From Planktothrix paucivesiculata PCC 9631 (GTDB taxonomy: Bacteria > Cyanobacteriota > Cyanobacteriia > Cyanobacteriales > Microcoleaceae): a DNA stretch of 64,000 nucleotides. The stretch is taken from positions 454,172-518,171 of the forward strand of contig NZ_LR735026.1 of assembly GCF_900009265.2 (NCBI RefSeq). Direction: 5' to 3'. Position 1 is the first letter of the stretch; every line of letters begins with the position of its first letter. Shown here one piece after another: positions 1 to 9,128 of this stretch. Below the pieces are notes generated by a model. It worked only from the letters and a program-made list of their open reading frames with translations, searched no databases and was not told the DNA's origin. A program made the position numbers and the translations under genes.

Positions 1-2
1 AA

Positions 3-1970
3 TGTGCTGCTATTGCAGAAGAAGATTATAAATATGCGGATTTGGCATTAGTGAAAACTGACTCGGCTTTAAAAGGGTTACAGAAAAGCATTAAATTAAA
101 TGTTCAATCAATTGAAAACAAAAGGACAGGGAACGCTCAAGTAAACCTAACTACTCAGGAAGTCGTAAAACAGCTTAAAGTAACTGAAGAAGCACTGACC
201 GGACAAATTATTCAACAACTAGAAAGTATACAAGATTCACTGCGTTCTAAAAGACAAGCATTGAATTACTTTAGTATTGCTTTTATGGGTCGAACTAAAG
301 CCGGAAAAACGACACTTCACGCTATTATTACTAATGATGGGTGGGATGCGATCGGGGTCGGAAAACAACGAACAACCCGGTTTAATCGTGTTTATGAATG
401 GAAAAATATCAGAATTATTGATACCCCTGGAATTGGTGCGCCTGGAGGGAAAAGCGATGAAGAAATTGCTGAAAGTATTATTGATGAATCAGATATTATT
501 TGTTATGTTGTTACCGATGATAGTATTCAAGAAAGCGAATTTCATTTTTTACGACTTTTAAAAGAAAAAGCCAAGCCTTTAATTATTCTATTGAACGTTC
601 ACAAAAACTTTAAAGACTCAAAACGTGGCCCTTATGAATTAGATAAATTTCTCAAAGATCCTAATAAACTGTTTGCCATGGAAGGTCAAAGTGGTTTAAG
701 AGGACATATTGATCGAATTCAACGTTATGCTCAAGAATATTATGCCAATGATTACTTTGATATTATTCCTGTAATGTTATTGGCTGCTCAAATGTCCCGT
801 GAACCTGAACATCAGCATCATAAAGATCAACTTTTTCAAGCTAGTAAAATCCAAAACTTTTTAGACTCAATTCGATCTTCTCTAATTAAACATGGAAAAA
901 TCAGAAGATCGCAAACTTTACTCGGTTCTACCGTTGGCTCAATTGATAATCCTAACTTAACAACTGCTGAAAAAGCACCCTTACAATGGGTTCAAGAACA
1001 ATCAAAAATTTATCATCAACTTAGCGAGACTCTTAAGAGTAAACGAGGAGGAATTTTCACCAAGGTTCGGAAAACCCAAAAAGATACCCAAGCTTTTTTA
1101 TTGCAACAAACTGAGACAATTTTTCAAGATGCAATTAATGCAGTTCCGACTTTTGCAGAACAGCATTGGCAGTCTAAGGAACAGGAATTAACATTAGGAT
1201 GGGAGAAAACCCTTAACTCCTTACAATTTGAGCAACGGTTAAGAGGGAGTTATGAAGAATCGAGTAAAACCTTTAATAAAGAAGTTCAAGAAATATTAGA
1301 GGAAGTCGGTCGTGAGCTAGAGCTTGTCGCCCAAATTGGACAATATAAATTTAGTTTTAAGGAACAAGGCTCTATTAATTTTCGCGATATTTTTAGAATC
1401 AGTGGTAGTATTTTACTGATAGCTTCTGCTATTTTAGTGTTTGTTTCTCCCCCTATAGCTTTAGTTGTTAGCATTGTAGGTGGACTGGTAGGTTTTGCTA
1501 AAAACTTGTTTAAGTCTAAGGAGCAAAAAAGACGAGAAGCCGTTCAAAAAATCTCTGAGGAATTATATACACAGCTTAACCAGGAGAAACGCAAATATCT
1601 TAAGCAAGCCGATGAGAATTTCATTCAATCTTGTCAAAGTATTATCACAGCAATCGAGGTTTATTTTAATAAGTTAATCGAAGGATTAGACGATATTGCT
1701 AAACAGTTAGATAAGGCAAATAATGAACTAAAGGATAATTCTAAATGGCTTAATCGTGGTTATGCCAAACGAATTATTGACTGGCTGAATGATCGAGATG
1801 AAGAATTAAATCCTCAAAATATCAATAACAGCATTAAAAAAGTTGAGAGAAATTTTGGTCAGAAAATTCTGATCCAGACAAAAGTTAAGATTTCGGTCAA
1901 TAAATCCTCAGAAGAACTTAAGAGTGTACTTCAAGAGGATCTAATCATCAATGATAATAAAATCTTGTAA
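3..1970 (+). CDS. Dynamin-like GTPase, 5' end outside window
   Basis: The reading frame is open to the left edge, so the gene probably begins upstream; the first possible start inside the window is a TTG at 42, and residue numbers here count from it. A P-loop GRTKAGKTT lies at residues 83-91 and the switch motif DTPG at about 126-129. No clean NKxD motif is visible; LLNVHKN sits in its place. Long helical, charged stretches follow, with a hydrophobic hairpin at about 453-486, as in bacterial dynamin-like proteins that bind or remodel membranes. Only 23 bases separate it from a second GTPase of the same type, so the two are probably co-transcribed and may hetero-oligomerise, as paired bacterial dynamins do. 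The family call is firm; the cellular role is not known. Confidence 0.8.
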   Translation, partial: CAAIAEEDYKYADLALVKTDSALKGLQKSIKLNVQSIENKRTGNAQVNLTTQEVVKQLKVTEEALTGQIIQQLESIQDSLRSKRQALNYFSIAFMGRTKAGKTTLHAIITNDGWDAIGVGKQRTTRFNRVYEWKNIRIIDTPGIGAPGGKSDEEIAESIIDESDIICYVVTDDSIQESEFHFLRLLKEKAKPLIILLNVHKNFKDSKRGPYELDKFLKDPNKLFAMEGQSGLRGHIDRIQRYAQEYYANDYFDIIPVMLLAAQMSREPEHQHHKDQLFQASKIQNFLDSIRSSLIKHGKIRRSQTLLGSTVGSIDNPNLTTAEKAPLQWVQEQSKIYHQLSETLKSKRGGIFTKVRKTQKDTQAFLLQQTETIFQDAINAVPTFAEQHWQSKEQELTLGWEKTLNSLQFEQRLRGSYEESSKTFNKEVQEILEEVGRELELVAQIGQYKFSFKEQGSINFRDIFRISGSILLIASAILVFVSPPIALVVSIVGGLVGFAKNLFKSKEQKRREAVQKISEELYTQLNQEKRKYLKQADENFIQSCQSIITAIEVYFNKLIEGLDDIAKQLDKANNELKDNSKWLNRGYAKRIIDWLNDRDEELNPQNINNSIKKVERNFGQKILIQTKVKISVNKSSEELKSVLQEDLIINDNKIL

Positions 1971-1993
1971 ACCTTAAATTAAGGAAGAAAAAA

Positions 1994-3748
1994 ATGGCTG
2001 CTCAAAACTCTATCTTTAAATCAGCTATAGTAGGTGAAAAATTTAATAAAATCTTGGCTTATTTTGAGAAATTACTCGCTGAAGCCAATCTCCCAGAACT
2101 GACAGAAATTCAGGAAAAGCTGCGAGAGAATTTAAAAGTATATCGAGAAGATGGAGTTTTAAGCGTTGCTTTTATTGGGCAATATAGCTCAGGTAAATCA
2201 ACCATAATTTCTGCATTAACCGGAAACAGAGATATTAAAATTGATGCCGATATTGCTACAGATAGAACAACCGCTTATAACTGGAATGGGATTAAAATTA
2301 TTGACACGCCAGGGTTATTTACTGAACGCCAAGATCATGATCAAATTACATACGAGGCAATTAATCAAGCTGACTTACTGGTATTTTGTCTAACTTATAT
2401 GCTGTTTGACTCTATCACAGTTGAGAATTTCAAAAACTTAGCCTATAACAAAGGTTATCGCTGGAAAATGATGTTAGTTGTTAATAAAATGTCAGATGGA
2501 GCCGGAGAGGAAGAAGAACTGATTGCTAATTATCGTGAAAGTTTAGCTCAAGCACTAAAACCCTATAGTTTTGATGAATTTCCGGTTTGTTTTATTGATG
2601 CAAAAGATTACTGTGAAGGTATTGATGAAAAAGAAGATTTTCTGATAGAAATTAGTCGTTTTCAAACTTTCATTGATGCTTTAAATAAATTTGTTCAAAA
2701 ACGCGCTACTTTCGTGAAATTCGATACCCCCATTCGGATTGCTTTAGGTTTTGTTGATGAAGCGGAATTAATTTTTACTCGAAATTCCCCTGAAGATAAT
2801 GCTTTTTTAGAGATTTTAACTCGTCTTTCCCGTGTTCTTCGTAAAGAACGCAGTCGTTTACAAACGAAAGTTAAAAATATTGCTTTGAAAATGTCCTCAC
2901 AAATTGTTAAAGAAGGAACAGTTTTAGCAAATGCGGTAGGAACAGATAAAGATTCCACTCTCTTAAATCAACAAATTGAACTCAATCTTAAAAAATATTA
3001 TGAAACAGCCGCAGCAGAATTACAAGATGTTATTAATGCTGCGGTAGAGGATGTCCGCCAAGAATTTGAAACTGTTTTTCAGGATAATTTAGTTCAGTCT
3101 TTTGTTGCTTGCCTTGACAAAAATCAAACCGTTTCGGCTAATAATGTTAGTGCAGGCATAGATATGGAACGTCTAAAAGTTCAAGTCACCTGGATTAAAG
3201 CCATTGGCGAAACCGCAGGAGTACAAGTTTCTAAACTGGCTACCAACAATTTTCTAAAAACTGGAGCAGAAGGCTTTTTACATTCTATAGATGTAGCGGG
3301 TAGTAGTTTGCATCAAGCTGTTTTAGAAGTTGGCAAATTTGTGGGATTTAAGTTTAAACCTTGGCAAGCAGTGGGAATTGCTAAAGATATTGGTAATGTC
3401 GCTAGTTTTTTAGGCCCTATTCTTGCATTGGCTTCTGTTGGTGTTGACTTGGTAGAAATGCAAAAAGAGAATCAACGTCAACAACAAATGGCTGATAGTC
3501 GCCGAAATATTACGAGCCAGTTTCAAGTCATTGCTAAAGATTTAGAAGATCAAATCTTGCAGCAAGAGAAGGATTTCGAGCAGCAAGTTTATGAAGAAAT
3601 TGACAAGAAAATAGCCCAAGCCCGCCAAGACCAACAAGAGGCGATAGCAGCTTCTAATACTGGGTTGCAAAAATTTATAAAAATCCGCAATAATTTAGGA
3701 ACAATCCTTGATTATATTAGCCGAATGAGCAATAATTCAGAGGCTTAA
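1994..3748 (+). CDS. Dynamin-like GTPase (second of a pair)
   Basis: This 584-residue protein has a complete GTPase core: P-loop GQYSSGKST at residues 62-70, DTPG near 104 and NKMSD near 163, the last acting as the guanine-specificity motif. A helical region follows, with a weakly hydrophobic segment at about 456-482 and a charged, glutamine-rich C-terminus predicted to be coiled coil. A good ribosome binding site (AAGGAAG) precedes the ATG. It follows the first GTPase directly and is probably in the same operon. Bacterial dynamins often occur as unequal pairs and are linked to membrane repair, vesiculation or phage defence. No neighbour tells which applies here. Confidence 0.8.
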   Translation: MAAQNSIFKSAIVGEKFNKILAYFEKLLAEANLPELTEIQEKLRENLKVYREDGVLSVAFIGQYSSGKSTIISALTGNRDIKIDADIATDRTTAYNWNGIKIIDTPGLFTERQDHDQITYEAINQADLLVFCLTYMLFDSITVENFKNLAYNKGYRWKMMLVVNKMSDGAGEEEELIANYRESLAQALKPYSFDEFPVCFIDAKDYCEGIDEKEDFLIEISRFQTFIDALNKFVQKRATFVKFDTPIRIALGFVDEAELIFTRNSPEDNAFLEILTRLSRVLRKERSRLQTKVKNIALKMSSQIVKEGTVLANAVGTDKDSTLLNQQIELNLKKYYETAAAELQDVINAAVEDVRQEFETVFQDNLVQSFVACLDKNQTVSANNVSAGIDMERLKVQVTWIKAIGETAGVQVSKLATNNFLKTGAEGFLHSIDVAGSSLHQAVLEVGKFVGFKFKPWQAVGIAKDIGNVASFLGPILALASVGVDLVEMQKENQRQQQMADSRRNITSQFQVIAKDLEDQILQQEKDFEQQVYEEIDKKIAQARQDQQEAIAASNTGLQKFIKIRNNLGTILDYISRMSNNSEA

Positions 3749-3817
3749 TTTATAGGTGCGATCGCTTAACCCAAAGCAATGATCAAAATTAGTTTAAGAA
3801 ATGCGATCGCTCTTATT

Positions 3818-3853
3818 AAAACCCGGCTTCTCAACTAATCAGAAACCGAGTTT
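3818..3853. repeat. Dispersed palindromic repeat, AGAAACC type
   Basis: Two arms, AAACCCGGCTTCT and AGAAACCGAGTTT, are inverted copies with two mismatches and can fold into a hairpin between the convergent GTPase and aroA genes. A closer copy of the same motif lies at 27876-27910, also between convergent genes. It probably serves as a shared terminator as well as being a dispersed repeat. Two HIP1 octamers lie just upstream (3748-3815). Confidence 0.6.
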
Positions 3854-3872
3854 CTTGGTTTTTAAGACAATT

Positions 3873-5222
3873 TTAAACCGTACAAATTGCGGTTAACGTA
3901 GCCACGAAATTCGGGTAAGAAATTCCGGCGGCTTCGGCGCGGTGAATCGTGGTTTTTCCTTGGGAATTTAAAGCGGCGATCGCTAAACTCATGGCAATTC
4001 GATGATCCGTATCGCTATCCACTTCCGTCCCGGTTAAAGGGAAACCCCCGGTAATTTCTAAGCCGTCGGGACGTTCCCTAATCTTAGCTCCCAATTGACT
4101 CATTTGAGTTGCCATCACGGTAATCCGATCGCTTTCTTTTACCCTTAATTCTTCCGCATCTTTAATAATTGTTGTTCCTTCAGCAAAAGCCGCAGCCACC
4201 GCTAAAATTGGAATTTCATCAATTAATCGAGGAATAATATCCCCCCCAATTTCACAGGCTTTTAACGCGCCATATTTCACTCGAATATCCGCCACAGGTT
4301 CCCCCGCCACAGTCCGTTCATTCTCTAATTGAAGATTGGCCCCCATTTTTTCTAAGGCTTCTAAAATCCCGGTGCGAGTTGGGTTCACCCCCACATTTTC
4401 TACCACTAATTCCGACCCCGGAACAATGGCCGCCGCCACTAACCAAAAAGCCGCCGAACTAATATCCCCCGGAACCACAACGTGCTGACCGTGTAATTCT
4501 GCTGGCCCTTTAACCGTTACACTAAAGGTATCCGGTTCAACGGTTAAATTCGCGCCAAAAGCTCTTAACATTCGTTCACTATGATCCCTAGATAGGGCGG
4601 GTTCGGTGACGGTGGTTTCGCCTTCCGTCATCAAGGCGGCTAACAGAATACAGGATTTAACCTGGGCTGAAGCAATGGGGGAAACATAATGAATCGGGCG
4701 CAGGGCTTGGCCCTGAACCGCTAGGGGCGCATAAGACCCCCCTTGACGGCCCCAAATGGTGGCTCCCATCTGTTGTAAAGGTTGAGTAACCCGGGACATG
4801 GGGCGACGTACCAGGGAACTATCCCCGGTGACACTAAAAAATCGTCCGGGGTGGGAGGCAAGTATTCCTAACATTAACCGTAGGGTTGTACCGGAATTTC
4901 CGGCGTCTAAAACCTCCAGGGGTTCTTGCAGATTACCCAGTCCAATGCCTTTGACTTCTACCCGTTCGGAATTTAACTCGGAAATTTCTGCCCCCATCCG
5001 AGAAAAACATTGGGCGGTGCTCCGGGGGTCTGCTCCTAACAATAACCCTTCGATGGTGGTGACACCCTGGGCTAAGGCCCCTAACATTAAGGCGCGATGG
5101 GAAATTGACTTATCCCCAGGAATGCGAATGCGACCTTGTAAGGATAATCCCGATTTGGGGGGGTGTATTGTTAATATTTGCTCAGTTTCTGTATTTTCTG
5201 TTGTTACGATAGTCTTTTGCAT
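3873..5222 (-). CDS. aroA: 3-phosphoshikimate 1-carboxyvinyltransferase (EPSP synthase)
   Basis: EPSP synthase joins phosphoenolpyruvate to shikimate-3-phosphate in the sixth step of the shikimate pathway to chorismate and aromatic amino acids. The 449-residue length fits the family. The N-terminal signature [10 protein letters not shown] begins at residue 35, followed by [11 protein letters not shown], the [11 protein letters not shown] loop, RDHSERML and the C-terminal ESDRI and DHRIAMSLA motifs, all in the expected order. An N-terminal extension of about 30 residues precedes the fold. The gene stands alone, divergent from the small gene at 5330. Confidence 0.96.
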   Translation of the reverse strand: MQKTIVTTENTETEQILTIHPPKSGLSLQGRIRIPGDKSISHRALMLGALAQGVTTIEGLLLGADPRSTAQCFSRMGAEISELNSERVEVKGIGLGNLQEPLEVLDAGNSGTTLRLMLGILASHPGRFFSVTGDSSLVRRPMSRVTQPLQQMGATIWGRQGGSYAPLAVQGQALRPIHYVSPIASAQVKSCILLAALMTEGETTVTEPALSRDHSERMLRAFGANLTVEPDTFSVTVKGPAELHGQHVVVPGDISSAAFWLVAAAIVPGSELVVENVGVNPTRTGILEALEKMGANLQLENERTVAGEPVADIRVKYGALKACEIGGDIIPRLIDEIPILAVAAAFAEGTTIIKDAEELRVKESDRITVMATQMSQLGAKIRERPDGLEITGGFPLTGTEVDSDTDHRIAMSLAIAALNSQGKTTIHRAEAAGISYPNFVATLTAICTV

Positions 5223-5329
5223 TTTATGATCTTAGATTAGGTCACCGATGACTAAAGGTGATCCTACCGCTTTCTCGACTCTAAGCAAATTGGAAACATC
5301 GAGAATTTTACCTAATATTGAGATGAGTT

Positions 5330-5815
5330 ATGTTAACACACTATCGCGTCCCTGTGAGTCTGTCTTTAGTTGCCGTAGACTTACCCCTGCGCTCTTTAAT
5401 TGAGGGGTCGGCAACCCTCTATCAGAAGGAGCGAGATCAGTTCCATTTATTGTTACATGAACCGGCGTTAGTGGAATGGGAGCCTGATATTTTGCCCCAG
5501 GAAACGCCAAAACCTCCCCAGAAACCCCGTTTATTGTGGCTGGAGGTGTCTCCCTACCGGGCCGTGATGACGATGCAGGGACAGGGGAAATATAGTTATC
5601 GTCATTTGTGGCAACAGGGAATGTATGGCTTGAGTCGCTATTACTTACAAACGGATTTACAAGCTATGGCGGGTCAATTGCGTCTGCGTAATTTTACTCG
5701 CAAGTTAGAGTTAGTCGGACATCCTCTGCCGGAATATGTGCGTTTAGAATACGAACTCTGGTCGGAAAATCTACAAATGGGTCGTTATGTTTTAAGTTTG
5801 GAAATTCACCATTAG
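5330..5815 (+). CDS. Conserved cyanobacterial protein of unknown function
   Basis: This 161-residue soluble protein has no signal peptide or membrane segment. It is rich in leucine, tyrosine and arginine, with a proline-rich bend near residue 60 and alternating hydrophobic stretches in the second half that suggest beta structure. I do not recognise a named domain; it resembles uncharacterised proteins restricted to cyanobacteria. It is divergent from aroA and overlaps by four bases the end of the lipoprotein gene on the other strand. Confidence 0.6.
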   Translation: MLTHYRVPVSLSLVAVDLPLRSLIEGSATLYQKERDQFHLLLHEPALVEWEPDILPQETPKPPQKPRLLWLEVSPYRAVMTMQGQGKYSYRHLWQQGMYGLSRYYLQTDLQAMAGQLRLRNFTRKLELVGHPLPEYVRLEYELWSENLQMGRYVLSLEIHH

Positions 5816-6294
5816 GGTTTTTTACTGGGGCAATAGTTGACTAATTCTTTGAATAATACCTCATTATTAGTGGCAATTTGTTTGGCTTTTTGACCATTTT
5901 CTTCGACATTTTTTTGAGCTTCTAATAGTTGTTTTTTCCCTTCTGGAGTAACGGGGGCTTTCTCCGCAAGGGTTAGGGCTTCAGCGATTTGTTTTAGACT
6001 ATTGGAGAGGTCTTTAAACTGTTGGGTTGAGTTTTTTTGAAAGGTTTGTAGGGATTTATCTTTAATGCTTAGGGTTTCTATATCCTTTGCAATACTGTTT
6101 AATTCTTGAGACAGTTGTTGGGTGGTTTTCCCATCTAATTTAGGGCTAAGGTTAACTACTAGGGTTTGACCTTCATTGATCATATCGATAAGTTTAATGC
6201 AGTCGGCGGGTTTACTGCTGCAACTGTTGAGGGAAAATGCGATCGCAACAACGGTTACGATCTTCGATAAATAGGGGTTAAAACTAAAACGCAT
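5812..6294 (-). CDS. Putative lipoprotein, helical
   Basis: The frame is open upstream to 6408, but that would overlap the TPR gene. The start at 6294 gives a classical lipoprotein signal: positive residues, a hydrophobic run and a lipobox LNSC with Cys at residue 25, followed by SSKPAD. The remaining 135 residues are charged and helical, with repeated Gln, Lys and Glu, like a short periplasmic coiled coil. It would be lipid-anchored in the plasma or outer membrane. It follows the TPR gene on the same strand with about 60 bases between and may share its transcript. The function is unknown. Confidence 0.65.
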   Translation of the reverse strand: MRFSFNPYLSKIVTVVAIAFSLNSCSSKPADCIKLIDMINEGQTLVVNLSPKLDGKTTQQLSQELNSIAKDIETLSIKDKSLQTFQKNSTQQFKDLSNSLKQIAEALTLAEKAPVTPEGKKQLLEAQKNVEENGQKAKQIATNNEVLFKELVNYCPSKKP

Positions 6295-6355
6295 AAATAT
6301 TAATTTTAGTGAAATGGTGCGGGTATTGAAATACACGCACCCTGCTTTAATGGGT

Positions 6356-8191
6356 TTAACCTTCGGTTTCATCCGGTTGCAATTCCTTGACTTTTTGAAA
6401 GGCGGCAACGGCTGCTTCTGTTTGTCCTAAATCCTGTAATGTCAGACCTTTATTATACCAAACATCGGCATCATCCGGTTGCAATTCTAGGGCACGATTA
6501 AAGGAAATTAAAGCATCTTCTAATTGTCCTAAATTGAGTTGTGAAATGCCTTGGTTATATAAAGCATTAAAATAATTAGGCTCTAATTGAATCGCCTGTT
6601 GATAGGATTCTAAGGCTTCTTCTAGTCGTCCTAAATCCGATAAAGCGTTTCCGCGATTATTCCAAATATAGGGATCATTGGGTTCTAAATCAACGGCAAG
6701 TTGATAGGATTTTAAGGCTTCTTCCATATTATCTAAAACTTCTAAAACACTACCTCGATTATTCCAAGCATCTGCATACTCAGGTCGCAGGATAATCGCC
6801 TGCTCAAAGGATGATAATGCTTCTTCTATTCTCCCTAGACTTCTGAGGGTATTACCTCGATAAAACCAAACACAAACATTATTAGGTTGTAGCTGAAGTA
6901 TCTGATCAAATAAGTCTAAAGCTCCTTGAAAGTCTCCGGCTTCATCTTGTTTAATGCCTTGATCAAACCATTCTTTAACTTCCGGTGAATTTTCCTCAAC
7001 TATTGGAGTTTCTTCGGGAATAATTTCGGGTTGGTAACTAACGGGAGTTTCCTGAATAATTGGAGTTTCTTCAGAAATTATATCCGGTTGGTAACTAACG
7101 GGAGTTTCCTGAATAATTGGGGTTTCTTCAGGAATAATTTCCGGTTGATAACTAACGGGAGTTTCCTCAACTATTGGGGTTTCTTCAGGAATAATCTCCG
7201 GTTCGTTACTAACGAGAGTTTCTTGAATAATTTGGGTTTCTTCAGGAATAATCTCCGGTTGATAACTAATGGGAGTTTCCTCAACAATTGGAATTTCTTC
7301 AGAAATTATATCCGGTTGGTAACTAACGGGAGTTTCCTCAACTATTGGAGTTTCTTCAGGAATAATTTCCGGTTGATAACTAATGGGAGTTTCCTGAATA
7401 ATTGGAGTTTCTTCAGGAATAATTTCCGGTTGGTAACTAACGGGAGTTTCCTGAATAATTGGGGTTTCTTCAGGAATAATTTCCGGTTGGTAACTAACGG
7501 GAGTTTCTTCAACTACTGGAGTTTCTTCGCGAATTATATCCGGTTGATAACTAACGGGAGTTTCCTGAATAATTGGAGTTTCTTCAGGAATAATTTCCGG
7601 TTGGTAACTAACGGGAGTTTCCTCAACTATTGGAGTTTCTGCTTCTGTTGAATTGGTGACACCATCCCCAATAAATTCCGCATTAATAATCGGAGAAACT
7701 TCAATATTGTTAGAAGGATTGACCGGAGTAGCAACCCTCAACCCATCCTCGAGAAATTCTGCATCAATTATCGGTTTAACCTCATTAATATCTGAGGTTG
7801 TAATCTCATTTTCTGGAGTTAACTGGGCTAAGATACTTCTACCAATACTTCCTGCCACATCTCCCAAATCACCGACATCCAGACCCGCTAAAAATACCAT
7901 ACGTCGTGCGAGTTCTTCGTGTTGGCTGGGTGTTTCCTGTAGACGGGTTCCAAACCGCTCTAACCAAGCCACTAACTCTGTTTCTTGCACCCGATTACCT
8001 ATTAACCATCCTTTGATTTGTCCCCGACTGCTGGCGGGTTGTAAGGTGTCCAACAGTTGCAGAAATAGGGCTTCATATTCCGTATCTGTCCGAGTTGGAG
8101 TCGTCTCGACGGAGGGCGATGGAGGAGTAGGTTGTTTCCCGAACAGGCGTTGAATCAGTCGTTTGAAAAATTGAATAATTCGGCGTAGCAT
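6356..8191 (-). CDS. TPR protein with an 11-copy 19-residue repeat linker
   Basis: This 611-residue protein has three parts. The N-terminal part (about 1-180) is basic then helical and carries two copies of a PII(D/N)AEF motif. The middle (about 185-395) is a low-complexity linker of eleven 19-residue units built on VSYQPEIIPEETPIIQETP, differing by a few residues. The C-terminal part (about 400-605) holds about six tetratricopeptide repeats with the W/Y-N-G-L-A-F-A-P pattern (for example NNRGNALSDLGRLEEALESY). TPR arrays bind partner proteins, so this is probably a scaffold with an extensible acidic, proline-rich arm. No signal peptide is evident. The partner is unknown. Confidence 0.8.
   Translation of the reverse strand: MLRRIIQFFKRLIQRLFGKQPTPPSPSVETTPTRTDTEYEALFLQLLDTLQPASSRGQIKGWLIGNRVQETELVAWLERFGTRLQETPSQHEELARRMVFLAGLDVGDLGDVAGSIGRSILAQLTPENEITTSDINEVKPIIDAEFLEDGLRVATPVNPSNNIEVSPIINAEFIGDGVTNSTEAETPIVEETPVSYQPEIIPEETPIIQETPVSYQPDIIREETPVVEETPVSYQPEIIPEETPIIQETPVSYQPEIIPEETPIIQETPISYQPEIIPEETPIVEETPVSYQPDIISEEIPIVEETPISYQPEIIPEETQIIQETLVSNEPEIIPEETPIVEETPVSYQPEIIPEETPIIQETPVSYQPDIISEETPIIQETPVSYQPEIIPEETPIVEENSPEVKEWFDQGIKQDEAGDFQGALDLFDQILQLQPNNVCVWFYRGNTLRSLGRIEEALSSFEQAIILRPEYADAWNNRGSVLEVLDNMEEALKSYQLAVDLEPNDPYIWNNRGNALSDLGRLEEALESYQQAIQLEPNYFNALYNQGISQLNLGQLEDALISFNRALELQPDDADVWYNKGLTLQDLGQTEAAVAAFQKVKELQPDETEG
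6998..7640. repeat. 57-bp minisatellite, about 11 copies, in frame
   Basis: Tandem units of 57 bases encode the 19-residue repeat of the TPR gene. Units differ at scattered bases, and a subset alternates between CTCAACTATTGG and CTGAATAATTGG variants. The unit length is a multiple of three, so copy-number change by slippage would keep the frame. The opposite strand is also open across the block, but this follows from the repeat and is not a gene. Confidence 0.9.
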
Positions 8192-8365
8192 AAATAGACT
8201 CAGAAAATATAGTTGTTAGTGAAATGCTGGACAAAACCACCAGGATATCGGACATAATACACCGTTTTGATCTCAATCCTGATCCACTAATATTCAAAGG
8301 TTAACCTCTCACTCTCTGGGGTCAAAAAGAAAATATCTGTTTTATCCTCCTATTTGTGGGGGAGT

Positions 8366-8647
8366 TCAGATCATCCGCAATAAACCCTGTTGACCCAGGA
8401 GCATTTCTCGTAACAAACTAAATAGTCCCACCCAAATAATCGGGGTAATATCAACTCCTCCTACTGGCGGAACAATTTTGCGGGTAAGGACTAAAAAGGG
8501 TTCGGTGGGCCAAACAATTAGGTTAAAGGGAAAACGCTGTTGATTGACTTGGGGATACCAGGTGAGGACAATTCGGAAAATAAATAAAAAGGTCATCAAA
8601 CCCAGAATTAAACCTAAACCCCACGTTAAAATCGTTGTAGTCTCCAT
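8366..8647 (-). CDS. ycf19: YggT family membrane protein (Ycf19-like)
   Basis: This 93-residue protein has two hydrophobic segments (about residues 5-27 and 66-84) separated by the conserved YggT block with RIVLTWYP, the WPTEPFL motif and PP.GG.D.TPI. The family is found in cyanobacteria and in plastids as Ycf19, and is linked to thylakoid membrane organisation or osmotic stress; the biochemistry is unsettled. It lies next to psbX, divergently. The family call is secure. Confidence 0.88.
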   Translation of the reverse strand: METTTILTWGLGLILGLMTFLFIFRIVLTWYPQVNQQRFPFNLIVWPTEPFLVLTRKIVPPVGGVDITPIIWVGLFSLLREMLLGQQGLLRMI

Positions 8648-8808
8648 AGGATCAGCAAAAATATTTTAAGTTTTGTTACCGTTTACCCGATCAATTGTAA
8701 CGGTTTTGGGAAGTTTTCTGAGAAACAGACGAATACCTTCTCAAGATTGTGAAATTTTGTTAAACTGGTAAACCAAGAAATCATTCTAAGACAAGGATCG
8801 CATTTGTT

Positions 8809-8928
8809 ATGACACCTTCATTAATGAACTTTTTCTATAGTTTGCTGGCCGGAATCCTGATTGTGGTGATTCCTGCAACTATCGGTCTGCTCTTTATCAG
8901 CCAAAAAGATAAAGTCATTCGTTCCTAG
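8809..8928 (+). CDS. psbX: Photosystem II protein PsbX
   Basis: This very short gene encodes 39 residues. The protein starts [15 protein letters not shown], has one membrane helix (about residues 8-31) and ends [13 protein letters not shown], which is the cyanobacterial PsbX pattern in length and sequence. PsbX is a single-helix subunit at the edge of photosystem II near cytochrome b559, and it affects plastoquinone exchange at the QB site. Its location just upstream of ycf66 on the same strand agrees with the call. Confidence 0.92.
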   Translation: MTPSLMNFFYSLLAGILIVVIPATIGLLFISQKDKVIRS

Positions 8929-9128
8929 ACTGGTGATCTGGAAACGGGTCTAGGTAGACTTGCCAAAATCCTGGTTAAACCTATAGACTTAGGGGCTAAG
9001 AATCAGAATTATCTCTGAATCGATAGCCCTTAATGTTTATTGTTGCCAAAATACCCAGCCCCAAGCACCGATCAGTAGAGATTTTCAAAAGAAATCGCTA
9101 AGATAGGACTGGCATAGGAGAAAAAATA

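Noticed and set aside
7031..7651. Long open frame on the plus strand inside the TPR gene, with NGSFLNNWSFFRNN repeats
   Set aside because: It is the antisense of the 57-bp repeat; its openness follows from the repeat and it has no start signal or family match.
8073..8297. Minus-strand frame overlapping the TPR gene start
   Set aside because: It shares bases with the TPR coding region and has no signature; the TPR start is well placed.
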